This document shows, piece by piece, positions 48,528 through 58,441 of a stretch of 64,000 nt of DNA. The DNA lies in contig JAIWNF010000017.1 of assembly GCA_025093555.1 (NCBI GenBank), forward strand, positions 744,001 to 808,000, written 5' to 3'. Under the pieces are notes generated by a model. It made no database searches. It saw nothing but the letters and a program-made list of their open reading frames with translations, and was not told where the DNA came from. Source of the DNA: Circinella umbellata. Lineage: Eukaryota; Mucoromycota; Mucoromycetes; Mucorales; Lichtheimiaceae. The position numbers were made by a program, and so were the translations under genes. Position 1 is the stretch's first letter. Each line of letters opens with the position of its first letter.

Positions 48528-48905
48528 TGTAATAGCACATGACTGATTATTGTATACTTACAATCGGGTTCTATCAGCTAGTTTATGAGGAAGTGTAATA
48601 GTTAAGATATTGGTAGAAAGAAAAGGGGCTCGAGAATATATATGATAAAAATGAATTATTGTTTCCTAGTTGTCAGGAAACCCTTTATTTATATACGTTG
48701 AAATATCAGGGGCTAATTTACATCTAACTAATATATATCTAATATCAATGATCAACATTTCTATATAGAATAACTATCCTAATATTTCTATATCCAACCA
48801 TGTGCTCAACCATGCTATCGTCTATCCTTAGTATTCCGCGGATAAGCATGTAGATCAACAACCTTATGGTTGAATATATCGTCGTAATAGTCTTACACCA
48901 TTACA
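48528..48905 (-). repeat. 5' LTR of the chromovirus, transition-mutated copy
   Basis: 378 bp without indels relative to the 3' LTR. Ten sites differ, all as C-to-T or G-to-A in this copy. Five of the ten are in CpG context and three in CpA. Confidence 0.95.
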
Positions 48906-50240
48906 TAAGGAATTTAATCAAAATAGTAATTCAGCATCCAGTAGAATCAATAGTGCTATGCCTGCTGAAAAACCAATACCACGAGCTCGTTCGAAAGCAA
49001 CACCACCACCAGCCAACAAACCTAATATAATCCAATATATCAATAAAAAATTGGAACAACAAGCAAATGACAATGATCGTCGTTTCAAAGCGCAATATGA
49101 TTAATTACTTGATCTTCAACAACAAAATAATAATATTTTAACTGAAAGTCAAAATATTATTTTAGAAAATAAAAAAATTCAGGAGCAGGTACACCAACTC
49201 CTCAGAGAAAAAGAGGCATTTATAAAAGAATTAGATGCAGCACGTGTTTTGATCCAAAAACTGCAAGATGAAAAATCAGCCGCAGATCAGCATCATCATC
49301 AGCAACAACAACACTACCCATTGTATAATGATAATAAGGATTATCACAATGATGAACAAGGCTTGGGGCATTCACAGCATGCACCCTCGCAACAAGAAAT
49401 GCCAGCTGTGGAACAACAGATCTGCACACAAGTACAACAGCAAAAACAACAAAAGCAACAACAACAAAATGTTCTGGCTAAGAAGCTAACTTATGCATAT
49501 GTTACTAATAAAAATAACAACAAAAATAATAATAAAACCAGAAAAACACCAACCAAAATTATTAAAACACCAACAGCAGGAATGATAGCTTGGGCGGGCC
49601 GTAGTTTCCAACCCATCGATCCATCAACGCCAATTGGATATAATTTTGTTTATTTATCCAGTCCATACCGCATGCCTCATAGTGAGGTTAGAAAACGTCT
49701 TCATATACTAGGCGTCGCTCAAGCACGTGTGCTGGATATCCATTTTCCAACTAAGGGAGTTGTGGGTCTTTTGATCCATAATTCTTTTCAAACTAAATTA
49801 GAATCAGCACTTGCCAAAGGTGGCATTAAACTCGTGGACTTTGATCCATTATTACCTTCAGTAATTATGGATCCAAAATTGGGTAGCCTCACAACAACAG
49901 AGAAAATCAAGCAAGCACAGGATATCCATCAACGTCATATTTTCCGCACTTGCTTGCAGATCCCCCAAGCTTATCTGGGTCATGCGATTATCCGTTATTT
50001 TTCTTCAGATGATTATTCTGGTCAGTATAAACTGCCACCTACCATGCTGACTGAATATCAAAATCACTGACGTGCACCTATTCGCCGGCGTCAAGAATTA
50101 ACACCTGCAGAAGTAGTAGCAACATTCCTTACATCAACACTACCAACAATCACAAAGGGGATGATGATATTGATATAGATGTTTTCTCATCCACAAAATC
50201 TGACGCTACCACCACCAAACCCCCAGCAGTAAATAATAAT
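48906..50240 (+). pseudogene. LINE ORF1 (nucleic-acid-binding protein), broken
   Basis: The frame starts inside the ORF directly after the LTR. A coiled-coil segment (IIQYINKKLEQQA, later ILENKKIQEQVHQLL) is broken by a TAA near 49102. A Gln/Lys/Asn-rich linker and a globular RRM-like part follow (YNFVYLSSPYRMPHSEVRKRLHILG, residue block around 49640-49800). The longest open piece ends with TGA at 50068-50070, one step from CGA. The same frame and then a shifted one continue to about 50240, just before the ORF2 start at 50243. Confidence 0.75.
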
Positions 50241-50957
50241 TAATGAGTACTATACTTAAAATTGCTCAGCTCAATGCAAATGGAATCGAACAATCACCAG
50301 ATGTGTTGATTAATTATTATACTGAAAATAATATTGATATTTTATTACTAACTGAAACATTTTTACTATCTGGCAAACTAAATACATCATGGACACAATT
50401 TCATAATTATGCGTGGACTTCAGGCGGCTAATTAGCTGTAATTTAGTTCTTCTATACTTTCGCTTATTTTGATTCGGAATCTGAAATCGGATCATGCAAA
50501 TTGTGGCTGAGTAAAAAGTTATGACCATTTACATTTTTTGATGTTTTTGTCATTCCGTTAAATTTAACTAAGTCCCTTAATTTATTAAGAATAAATTATA
50601 AAAATTTCAAAGCTGAGCTACGCCTAATATATCACATATATGGAAATTGTGCGCTGATTTCAAATCTGCAATCAGATTTTACCTAGCTAGCTTAGATCGT
50701 GAGATATAGCCTTGAATGAGTTACCAGACTTAACATATATTTTTACGTTCCCCGGGTAGGGGGACGTTTGTGGTCCACGCCGACGTTAGGCGGCGCTCGA
50801 ATACAGCAGTTAATAATATATATCGATTTAATATTATAAAATCAAGTAACAATCAAGAATATATATAAGATAAGTAGAAAAAAATTATTTATTGGAAAAG
50901 TTAAGATAGGAAAAAGAAAATGATAATAAAGGAAATCTAAAATTATATAGTTATTTT

Positions 50958-52443
50958 TTAATGGTTTCTTCTTCTCTTTTGTTGTTGAAGAAATGTAGTA
51001 TCTTGATAACTATCATCATCACTTTCTGAGGATGATGATGATGAAGAGGAGGATGTTTCCAATTCTATAGTATCTTCTTCTTCAGTAGTACTACTATTAT
51101 CTATATAATTGGGAAATTTTAGTTTTTAGTATAACGTTTTTTCTTTAGAAAGATTATCATTATATATTTACCATCAATTAATACTACTTGGGTAAACTGA
51201 GGAACTGGTCCATCACTAGTATTACTAGTACTATTTCCATTTTCATTACTATTGTCATTATTGGTACTAGAATTATTGGAGCTAGTAATTTCACCAAAAG
51301 AAACTTCTTTCAATGCAGTGATGAATGCTTCCTATAGATTACCACTATGTTTACAGCGCCAAATAAACTCTACTAACTTCCAAGGCATTTGCTTTTCAGT
51401 TCTGTACCTAGCACCTACTCTGATTTTGATTCCATTCCAGGTGCCTAATATTCAAATGATAAGTTAAATTACTGTTTTTATTATTATTATTCTATATCTT
51501 TAATATTACCTTCAATTGTGTTTATATGTATACCATCAGATGAAATAAACTCCACAGAATGATTAACAGTTTTATGAGTGTAATCTTCATCTTGATCCTC
51601 CAGCTGATTATATCCCTTCCAACAATCAGTATGAATAATACTACCAGGTGCAATATATGCTGTTAGAAGATTAGTCAGTGTTTCTGCACTTCTGTTAGGT
51701 ACTGTAGCCAAAAAGCATCTTCTTTCTGGTGTTCTTTCAACACCTCCAACTACCCAAACACCATCTACTTTTTTTCCTATGCCATTTTTAGTCAATTTTC
51801 GTTTTCCAAATTTTGACTCATCAACTTCAACAATGATTCCTGGCCCACCTAGTAATTAGGTAATATTGAAATAAATTATTAAGTCAATTATTTTATTGTA
51901 AATATAATATAAGCTTACCAATGGTCATATCCTCTAGCTTCAAATCCCCTTCCATTAGTAAATACATATCATCAATAATACTAGTAACTGTATTTGGAGC
52001 TAGCTTGGTACTCTCAATAACTTGCTTATTAGTTCCATTAAATCCACCAGCCAAAAAGAAATAGATAACTAGCATAATCTTATGCAAAGGAACCCTTTTA
52101 CCACCAAAGAAAGAAGTATTCTTCATAGAAACTGACTTGGCACCACAGCAGTTTCTATATCTACATCGCCAGATAGGTGCTCTTCCATTGGGAAAAATAG
52201 CACACATTTGGTTTCCATTAGGGCAACTTGGTGCAGATCCAGAAAAAACACCATTATCTATCAACCATCTTAAAAAATCTTATTTACTTTCTATCCATTT
52301 ATTATCCATCCATCCATCCATCTATCCATCTATCTGTACTTTGAGAACAAAAATAAAAAAATATAACTTACTTTAGTTTTCTTATGATCAGCAAAAGTTT
52401 GGATAAAAGTCCAAATATCAGGTAAGCCTTGGTCAATGTGCAT
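50958..52443 (-). pseudogene. ISXO2/Merlin-type transposase gene with introns, broken
   Basis: Exons inferred on the minus strand start MHIDQGLPDIWTF (52443). A Cys-rich zinc ribbon (SCPNGNQMC to WRCRYRNC) and a helical block (YFFLAGGFNGTNKQVIESTKLA) follow. The DDE core has Asp in IIVEVDESKFGKRK, Asp in IIHTDCWKGYN, and Glu in INTIEGTWNGIK. HNSV-type NHSVEFIS lies between. An Asn/Ser and acidic tail ends at 50958. Introns lie near 52279-52375, 51855-51917, 51448-51509 and 51108-51171. A TAG near 51335 replaces a likely TGG (Trp), so the copy is probably dead. The first splice is uncertain. Confidence 0.8.
52303..52334. repeat. (CATC)n-type microsatellite in an intron of the Merlin-like transposase
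   Basis: Repeated ATCC/ATCT tetranucleotides within the first presumed intron of the transposase gene. Confidence 0.6.
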
Positions 52444-52560
52444 GGTAATAAAGAAAGTAGAAAGAAGGAAGGAATTTTTTCTAGATCTGAAAAATCACAA
52501 CAAATAAATATTATTTTATCATTAAAACCAATGTCGGAATTGAGAAAAAATCAGTGAATA

Positions 52561-52636
52561 GTCACCAGTGGGAATTGAACGCACGACCTTCTCAACTAGA
52601 TACCAACGCCTTAACCAAATAGACCATTTGGTTGTT
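52561..52636 (-). other. tRNA-like sequence with Pol III A/B boxes
   Basis: On the minus strand there is an A-box-like TGGTCTATTTGGTTAAGGCG and a B-box-like GCGTTCAATTCCC, with the usual spacing of a tRNA. The anticodon stem does not pair and the acceptor stem is incomplete (3' side TGGTGAC lacks its partner). I read it as a degenerate tRNA or tRNA-derived promoter captured by the transposon. Confidence 0.4.
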
Positions 52637-52651
52637 TTGTGATTGACACGT

Positions 52652-53791
52652 TGTGTGGTGTATTTCCCGGCCTCACCACTTAACAACAAAGGTCTAGACC
52701 CAGAATCTCTTTTCTGTTCTTTATTGGCTCAGATGGAAAATTTATTCTTCCGTAGTCAGTCATATTATTCCTTTTCCGTCTATCAAAACCCATCGCCTCA
52801 ATCCGTTATCATTTATTTTCTTTTTCTACCTTTCTTTACTTTATCGATCTTTATTATTCCTTTTTCGTTACCCGTGCACTCTTGCATTATTCTTATTTTA
52901 TTTTTATCTTTACCATTTTCATACTTCTTTATTCTCATACGTTTGATCCGTATAATTTCCTTTTTTATCTATTTACTATTTTCGTTATCATCCTATCCAT
53001 TTTATTGTCATATTTTCTTGTTGTCAACTACTCCCTTTTTCCTTATCTTATTTTATGCGTTCATTTATTTTTCTTTTTATCGAAATATCATGATCCCGTA
53101 TACTCATGATAATATCTTCATATTTTACTCTATGTTCATTATTATTATTAATATTTTTCTTCTTATATTTTTCTATCTTGTTGTTATTAACCTCTTAATC
53201 CCTATACACCCTCTATATCCATTATTCATGTTTATCTACCTTAACCCTCCTCGATAATATTACTATTATCACATTATCATACTGTCAATTTTATATTTTT
53301 CACGTAATTTCCTTTCTATTATCCTCATTATACCTTATCTCATTTATCTTGTTGTCTTTACTCTTATTCTTATCCCGTACCTTTATTTTTCTTTATTACG
53401 ATTGCATTGTGTTTACCATAGAATAGTTATTAGAGAACTATTATTTTAAAATTGATTTTTGAAAGATATATAAGGCGTCGCCTTAAACAATAAAGAAAGG
53501 ACGAATTTTATCTTTTCGATCCGGATAGTAACTTTGACTTTACTTTTGATTTTATTTATTTTTATTTCGTATTGATTTTGTTTGACAGTGGATTTGGATA
53601 ATCACTGTGATATTTTTATTTTATTTATTATCTTCTTTTCTATTTCTACCTCTTTACTTTCACTACACTCAACCCGTAACTTCTTTGAACCCTTTTATTT
53701 TATCTTATTTTATTTTATTCTACTCCTTCTTAAATTTTTATTTTATTTTACCTTTATTTTTATACTTACTTTTTATCACATTCAAGCACCA
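52652..53791. repeat. Solo LTR (1,140 bp) of another LTR retrotransposon
   Basis: The segment starts TGTGTGGTG and ends CACCA (TG...CA). It is flanked on both sides by CACGT (52647-52651 and 53792-53796), a perfect 5-bp target duplication. Inside are a TATA box (TATATAA, 53467-53473) and AATAAA (53489-53494), so transcription probably runs on the plus strand. The strand is extremely pyrimidine-rich, which creates spurious hydrophobic open frames. No coding region belongs to it. It is nested inside the Merlin-like element. Confidence 0.75.
53467..53473 (+). promoter_or_regulatory. TATA box of the solo LTR
   Basis: TATATAA followed 16 bases on by AATAAA is the usual order of promoter and polyadenylation signals in an LTR R region. 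Confidence 0.45.
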
Positions 53792-54906
53792 CACGTGTCA
53801 TGATTTTCAATTTTGAAATTTTATATGTATGATCGAGTCAAAACTTAATTTTGCATTTTTTTAATAAATTTTATATATAATAATAGCCTGTAATTTGTGT
53901 CACATACTGCTGGAATGCATAGAAATTGATGCATCAATTAAAAGTTTCATTATTTTCACATCGATTTTTGGTGAATTTTAAAAAGTGGCTTTTTCTCTCT
54001 ATTTTACTAATTAAACTGAGTTTGAAATTGCGCCCATTGAATTCTACGTCACGTATTAGCCTATACACTCTAAAACTATTTAAACACAGCTACTATATAT
54101 AGTATACGCACACTATAGTTAGATAAGCGACTGAGGTCGCCACTATTAAGATAGATCCCTTCAGGCAACGCATGGGTTGGCTTTGGCGGCCTATTGCTAC
54201 TTATATATCCTGATTTTTCTTACTATGTTCACGTTCATCCACATCCAAATCGTTACACTATCACCTGTATGATTGGATCATATACCATTCACTTACTCTA
54301 CTTACCTCCGTCTCTCACTCACCATAAATATTCCAAAACAATTAACAGCACCACAATAATCATCCTTGGCGATCTAAATACTCGATTAGCTTCACAAACT
54401 GGCGAACAGCGTGATAATAATCGTGCACCATTTTTCGTAACTGGCTTCTTGACCATGGACTTGTTTTATGGAATGGCAACTTTCTATAATCCATCAGTTG
54501 GATCAAGTATTATCGACTTTTTTATATTAGCATCAACAGCAGTCAGAGCACCATCACTTGTAGTTTGAAACGATTTGGCATTTGGATCCAATCATCACCT
54601 TGGTCAATTCAAATTCCTCACTCACGCACCATTAAGCTGGTTGCCACTTCCTAATGCACCACGCTTACACTGGAAACTTCAACATCGCCATGAAGACGAT
54701 GTCTTTGTGGTATACACTGGCTCACAAAAATGTTCGTCACTTCTATAATTTTGACTTTTTACTCTTGTATCTCTACAACCAGATACAATAGAAAGATGTG
54801 GCTTATATTTATCAAAATGCTTATCTTTTGGCATTCTACAAATAAAAAAAAATCTGGGTTTTAATAATATTGTGACTTAGAAAATAAAGGTTAAAGTAAA
54901 CAATAG

Positions 54907-54929
54907 TGATGAACACTTTTGTAACCACC
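54907..54929 (-). repeat. Inner transposase-site repeat, left
   Basis: TGATGAACACTTTTGT-type sequence, inverted relative to the outer left terminal repeat and inverted to the inner right copy (two mismatches over 23 bp). Probable second transposase binding site. Confidence 0.6.
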
Positions 54930-55102
54930 CTTAAAATTTAGCAAACTATTGTTTCTTATTATCTCAAAATATAAGCTTTTACTTTTATACTCTATATATA
55001 TGTTATGTAATATTATTAGTCTTCAAAAATATTATTTTTATTATGTTTATTCTGATTTTGACATTTGGCATTTGAATTAGAATTAGGAATTAGTTAATTC
55101 AA

Positions 55103-56134
55103 ATGGCATACTCTAATCCCGTTAGCAATGGTCAGCTGAATTCAGTAAAAGTGCTTCTAAAAGATGGCCACTCTGTTCGGTATATTAAAAAGCAAGTTGG
55201 TGTTAGTATTGGCAAGATTTCTGAAATAAGAAACTCCTTAGGATTATTACCTACAGTAGCTAAAAGAGGTAGACCAGCTATACTAAAGTCACGTGATATC
55301 AACTCTCCTACACGTTTGGTGGGATCTGGTATTATTTCTAATGCTGTAGAGGCTACCAAAATGCTTCAAACAGACCTCAATATTAATGTTTGTGCTCAAA
55401 CAACAAGAAGAGCCCTTCAAAAGGCAGGTTTTCAAGCAAAAGTTAAGCCAAAGAAGCCAGCTCTTAGTAATGATAATATAAAAAAGAGACTTAATTGGGC
55501 ATATAAACATCGTCATTGGACAGTTAAGGACTGGGAGAAGGTTATATGGTCTGATGAGACTAGAATCAATCGTTTTGGGTCAGATGGCAAGCAATATACC
55601 TATATTAAAAAAGGAGCAAGGCTTCAGAAACATAATGTTAATGGGACTAGAAAGAACTGTGGAGGTCGCTTAATGGTCTGGAGCTGCTTTTCTGCTGGTG
55701 GTGTTGGCTATTTGGTTGATGTTGGAGATAAAAATATGTGTAAAGAAGACTATTTAAATATTTTGCAAGATGACTTGATGGCAAGTATTGAGTATTACAA
55801 CTTAAACCCTAGTCAAGTAGAGTTTATGCAAGATAATGATCCTAAGCATACAGCTAAAATTGTACAAGAATGGTTACAAAAACAAGATTTTAAGGTCATG
55901 GAACGGCCTCCCCAGTCACCTGATTTGAATCCAATTGAAAATATGTGGGCATTATTATAAAGAAGACTTTATAATAACTATAATAAGCCAGCTGCAAATT
56001 TAGATGAGTTATTTGAGCGTTCATTCAAAATTTGGTATGATATTACAGCTGAAGAGTGCCAAAAATACATATATACAATGCCACGACGAGTAGAACAAGT
56101 TATTCAGCGAAAAGGATTATGGACAGACTACTAA
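55103..56134 (+). pseudogene. Tc1-type transposase with one premature stop
   Basis: 343 codons in one frame. Residues 1-110 form two helix-turn-helix domains (VRYIKKQVGVSIGKISEIR, then a GRPAI hinge). The catalytic domain has Asp in VIWSDETRINRF, Asp in EFMQDNDPKHTA, and Glu in SPDLNPIENMWALL. Thirty-four residues separate the last two, which defines DD34E (Tc1). A TAA at 55958-55960 follows WALL, and the frame then runs on with RRLYNNYNKPAANL to a natural stop after GLWTDY. AAA-to-TAA is the simplest origin. All catalytic residues precede the stop, so a truncated protein might keep part of its function. Confidence 0.92.
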
Positions 56135-56170
56135 ATAAAAAATTATTTATCATTATTTCTAATATTTAAA

Positions 56171-56193
56171 AGGTGCTCACAAAAGTGTTCATC
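56171..56193 (+). repeat. Inner transposase-site repeat, right
   Basis: GGTGCTCACAAAAGTG-type sequence, the inverted partner of the copy at 54907-54929 and equally spaced from its element end. Confidence 0.6.
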
Positions 56194-57028
56194 AGTATAT
56201 TTATCTTTGGTAGCTGTTTTTAAAAAATATTATTATTTAAGCTCCGATGCCAATCAACATGCAGATTCACATTTAATTTGTGATTCTTTTGATATATATT
56301 ATATCTCTTTGGTGTTAGTAGTTACTGAGATAGAGAAGTAAGAAGAGAAAAGTGATAGAGTGACGAACACTTTTGTGAGCCAGTGTATATTAATGAGTTT
56401 ACTTGCAACATAGCACCAATTAGTGCTGAGATTGATCATCATCTTGCGCATAATGACTTGGACTTGGATGCCATGAACAAATAGGCCAAAAGATCACCAC
56501 CGCAATTTATGACGCACTGGATCATAGTGTTGCTTGTGGCAAAGTGTGGTATATGTGCACCGCATAACTACCTAATCATAATAATCCTAATATAATTATA
56601 ATATAAACTGACAAGTAAAGCTTATAATAAACATATATTGGTTGCTTTACAAATAATACATCACCGTATAAATAATAATCATAACAAATCGTATATATAA
56701 TAATACTTATAAATCATACACATCATAAAGAAGATCATCAAACATAAAGATGTTTATTTATTCATATAATAATATACAATAATATCCATCCTCAATGGAT
56801 AGGAAATATAAAATAGAAATATATATAAAGACTTACAATTTAATAATTTAATTCATTCATTCTTTTTATCATATCTTTTATAATCAATCTAATAAAAGAC
56901 ATATAAGATTCTCACAATATTTATTACTGTTATTCATTTTCTCTCTATTCTATTCGATTCTATTTAACCACTTATCTTTATATATATTTCACCTATACTT
57001 CATTTTTTTATTGTGAACCATCTTTATA

Positions 57029-58441
57029 ATGTCCGCCAACTCTGAAAATTCCAATACAAACCAATCCCCTATCCAACAATCTCCCGAGCAACCAGCTCAA
57101 CAACATGACACCAACATGGAGGATGCCAATCCTTGGGTTCCAGATCACCAAGATGGTAATACCATGATCAATCCCGATCAATTGAGTCAGCACGCTGATC
57201 CAAGACTTGTGATCAAATATTTCCAGCAGCAAATCAATCGTTGTGCAAGTCTAATCCAATTAGCAACAATAAGAGGAAATATAGAAGAAATTAACGCATT
57301 AGTTAATCAACGTCAAGAGTGGCAGCATCGTCAATCGGTGATGGAAAATCTGTTGGCTGAGAAGGAACAACAATCAACAAAAGCAACATCAAGTAGGAAC
57401 CCTACCAATAATAAAAGAAATCCCGTTGTCCCGAAAGATTTGCCAGCTTTCCAGCTCCGTGGACGCCATCGCCATGACAAGAATAAAGACAGTTACGATT
57501 CAGCAGAATCATTCTTAGATGACTTTGAGGTTCATCTTGCCGCCTATGAATTGGACATAGAAGAAAACTGGCGTCGTCTCATTCCAATGACATGTGATGC
57601 AAATCGTCGGCCGTAGTTATTATCAACAATGAATAAGGATAACATCATCAATTGGAAATCGTTCCATATGGAGGTTGAAAAGTACTTCACATCGCCATAT
57701 ACAATTTTTTATCGTCGTCATCGTATCCGTACTATAAAACAGGATAATAATCAGTCACTAAGAGAGTATTCAAATAAATTACAAGAGTATGCCGCCAAGT
57801 ATGGGATTCCAAATAATCAGGATTTAGTGTTTAATTACCTTTGTTCATTGAATCATAAATATTGCAAGCAGGCTTGGACACTAGTGGCAAATCACCATGG
57901 TGATAAAGTTCCGGATCAAATCGAACTGGTGATCCAGATGGTTCTCTCCCTTGCCGCCACAGATTCAGGATCTGATAATAATGAATCATCCAGTACAACT
58001 AGTGGGAGTGATTCCGAGTCGGATGAGGAACGTCCCAACAAACGCCGCAAAATGACTAAGAGGTTGAAGAAAGGAAAAGGTCGCGCCCTCACTAGAGACA
58101 CTTGTGTAATTCATCCAAAGTCCAATCACACTCGTTGGGAATGTGAAAAACTAAAGGAAGTAATGTGCGTATCAAGAGGTCCAGGATATAATAACAATAA
58201 TAATGGTAACACAAAGTTTGCTCACCCTGGTCCTTCCAAAGAAAATAACTTTTGTTTTGGTCCTGCTCTTGGAAACAGTAGAGGTGTTGGAGGTTCTGGT
58301 ACTTTTAGTACAAATTGGTGCCGATATTGTCGCCGTGTACCATATACGCGTGGTCATGAATGTCCCGAGATGATCTGTTCTCGTCGCCAGAACAATAATA
58401 ATAGCAACAATAATAATAATAATCTATCCGCAGTCGTATGA
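57029..58441 (+). pseudogene. gag of second Ty3-like element (in-frame stop)
   Basis: The first 195 codons start MSANSENSNTNQ and contain the capsid beginning (SYDSAESFLDDFEVHLAAYEL). A TAG at 57614-57616 interrupts, and the same frame continues with the capsid C-terminal half (WKSFHMEVEKYFTSP, NNQSLREYSNKLQEYAAKYGI). A basic stretch and Cys/His pairs follow (CVIHPKSNHTRWECEKL, then WCRYCRRVPYTRGHECPE). It ends with TGA at 58439-58441, overlapping the ATG of the next frame. TAG is one transition from CAG or TGG. Confidence 0.8.

Larger units (their letters stand above)
43021..48905 (-). mobile_element. Ty3/gypsy chromovirus LTR retrotransposon, degenerate
   Basis: This is a full-length LTR element on the minus strand: 5' LTR 48905-48528, PBS, gag with zinc knuckle, pol (RT, RNase H, integrase, chromodomain), PPT and 3' LTR 43398-43021. 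LTRs are 378 bp, run TG to CA and match except for ten transitions. Coding is broken by in-frame stops at 47096-47094, 44598-44596 and 44142-44140. A deletion near 46465-46490 removes protease and the RT N-terminus. The order RT-RNaseH-IN plus a chromodomain makes it a chromovirus. No target duplication is visible: the bases outside the two LTRs differ (ATCTT and TAAGG). Confidence 0.93.
50426..54158 (-). mobile_element. Merlin/ISXO2-like DNA transposon carrying a solo LTR
   Basis: The 8-bp sequence CTTCAGGC occurs at 50418-50425 and again at 54159-54166. Removing the interval with one copy rejoins the LINE endonuclease frame without change. An 8-bp duplication is typical of Merlin elements, and the transposase inside is of ISXO2/IS1595 (Merlin) type. 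Terminal inverted repeats are not evident by eye (ends GGCTAATTAGC and, complement, GGATCTATC). Without the nested LTR the element is about 2.6 kb. Confidence 0.75.
54715..56385 (+). mobile_element. Tc1/mariner element (DD34E), 1,671 bp
   Basis: Terminal inverted repeats are 27 bp with one mismatch, starting CACTGGCTCACAAAA on both ends. The flanking target duplication is TA (54713-54714 and 56386-56387). Removal with one TA restores the LINE reading frame. Second inverted copies of the repeat core lie inside each end, at 54907-54929 and 56171-56193, both exactly 192 bp in. It encodes one transposase with a single stop. Confidence 0.93.
48906..56565 (+). mobile_element. LINE (non-LTR) retrotransposon, ORF1 plus endonuclease, with nested insertions
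   Basis: LINE coding DNA lies in four blocks: 48906-50425, 54159-54714, 56386-56565 and the target duplications between them. Its left end abuts the chromovirus LTR directly. ORF1 is followed by an ORF2 that starts with an APE-type endonuclease; reverse transcriptase is absent, and similarity ends near 56565. Two elements have inserted in ORF2: the Merlin-like transposon (50426-54158) and the Tc1 element (54715-56385). Lacking the 3' half is unusual for a LINE, which normally loses its 5' end, so a later deletion or replacement is likely. Confidence 0.85.
50243..56565 (+). pseudogene. LINE ORF2 endonuclease region, split by two transposons
   Basis: The start MSTILKIAQLNANGI and TETFLLSGKLNTSW are the N-terminal half of an APE-type endonuclease. 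The frame resumes after the Merlin-like insertion with GFGGLLLLIYPDF, IILGDLNTRLASQTG (GD.N motif) and SSIIDFFILASTA. It then meets a TGA near 54566 and a SNHH in place of the usual SDH catalytic motif. After the Tc1 insertion the frame resumes (INEFTCNIAPISAEIDHHL) and ends in stops near 56482 and 56567. No reverse transcriptase follows. Confidence 0.85.

Noticed and set aside
52561..52636. A functional tRNA gene
   Set aside because: Anticodon and acceptor stems do not pair; only the A/B-box-like words remain.
52643..53257. A 204-residue all-hydrophobic open frame that looks like a membrane protein
   Set aside because: It lies almost wholly in the pyrimidine-rich solo LTR; hydrophobicity follows from T/C-rich codons and no family motif is present.
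54062..54158. An alternative right end of the Merlin-like element at GGCTAAT (complement) near 54061
   Set aside because: The 8-bp duplication and frame restoration support 54158 instead; the seven-base match alone is weak.
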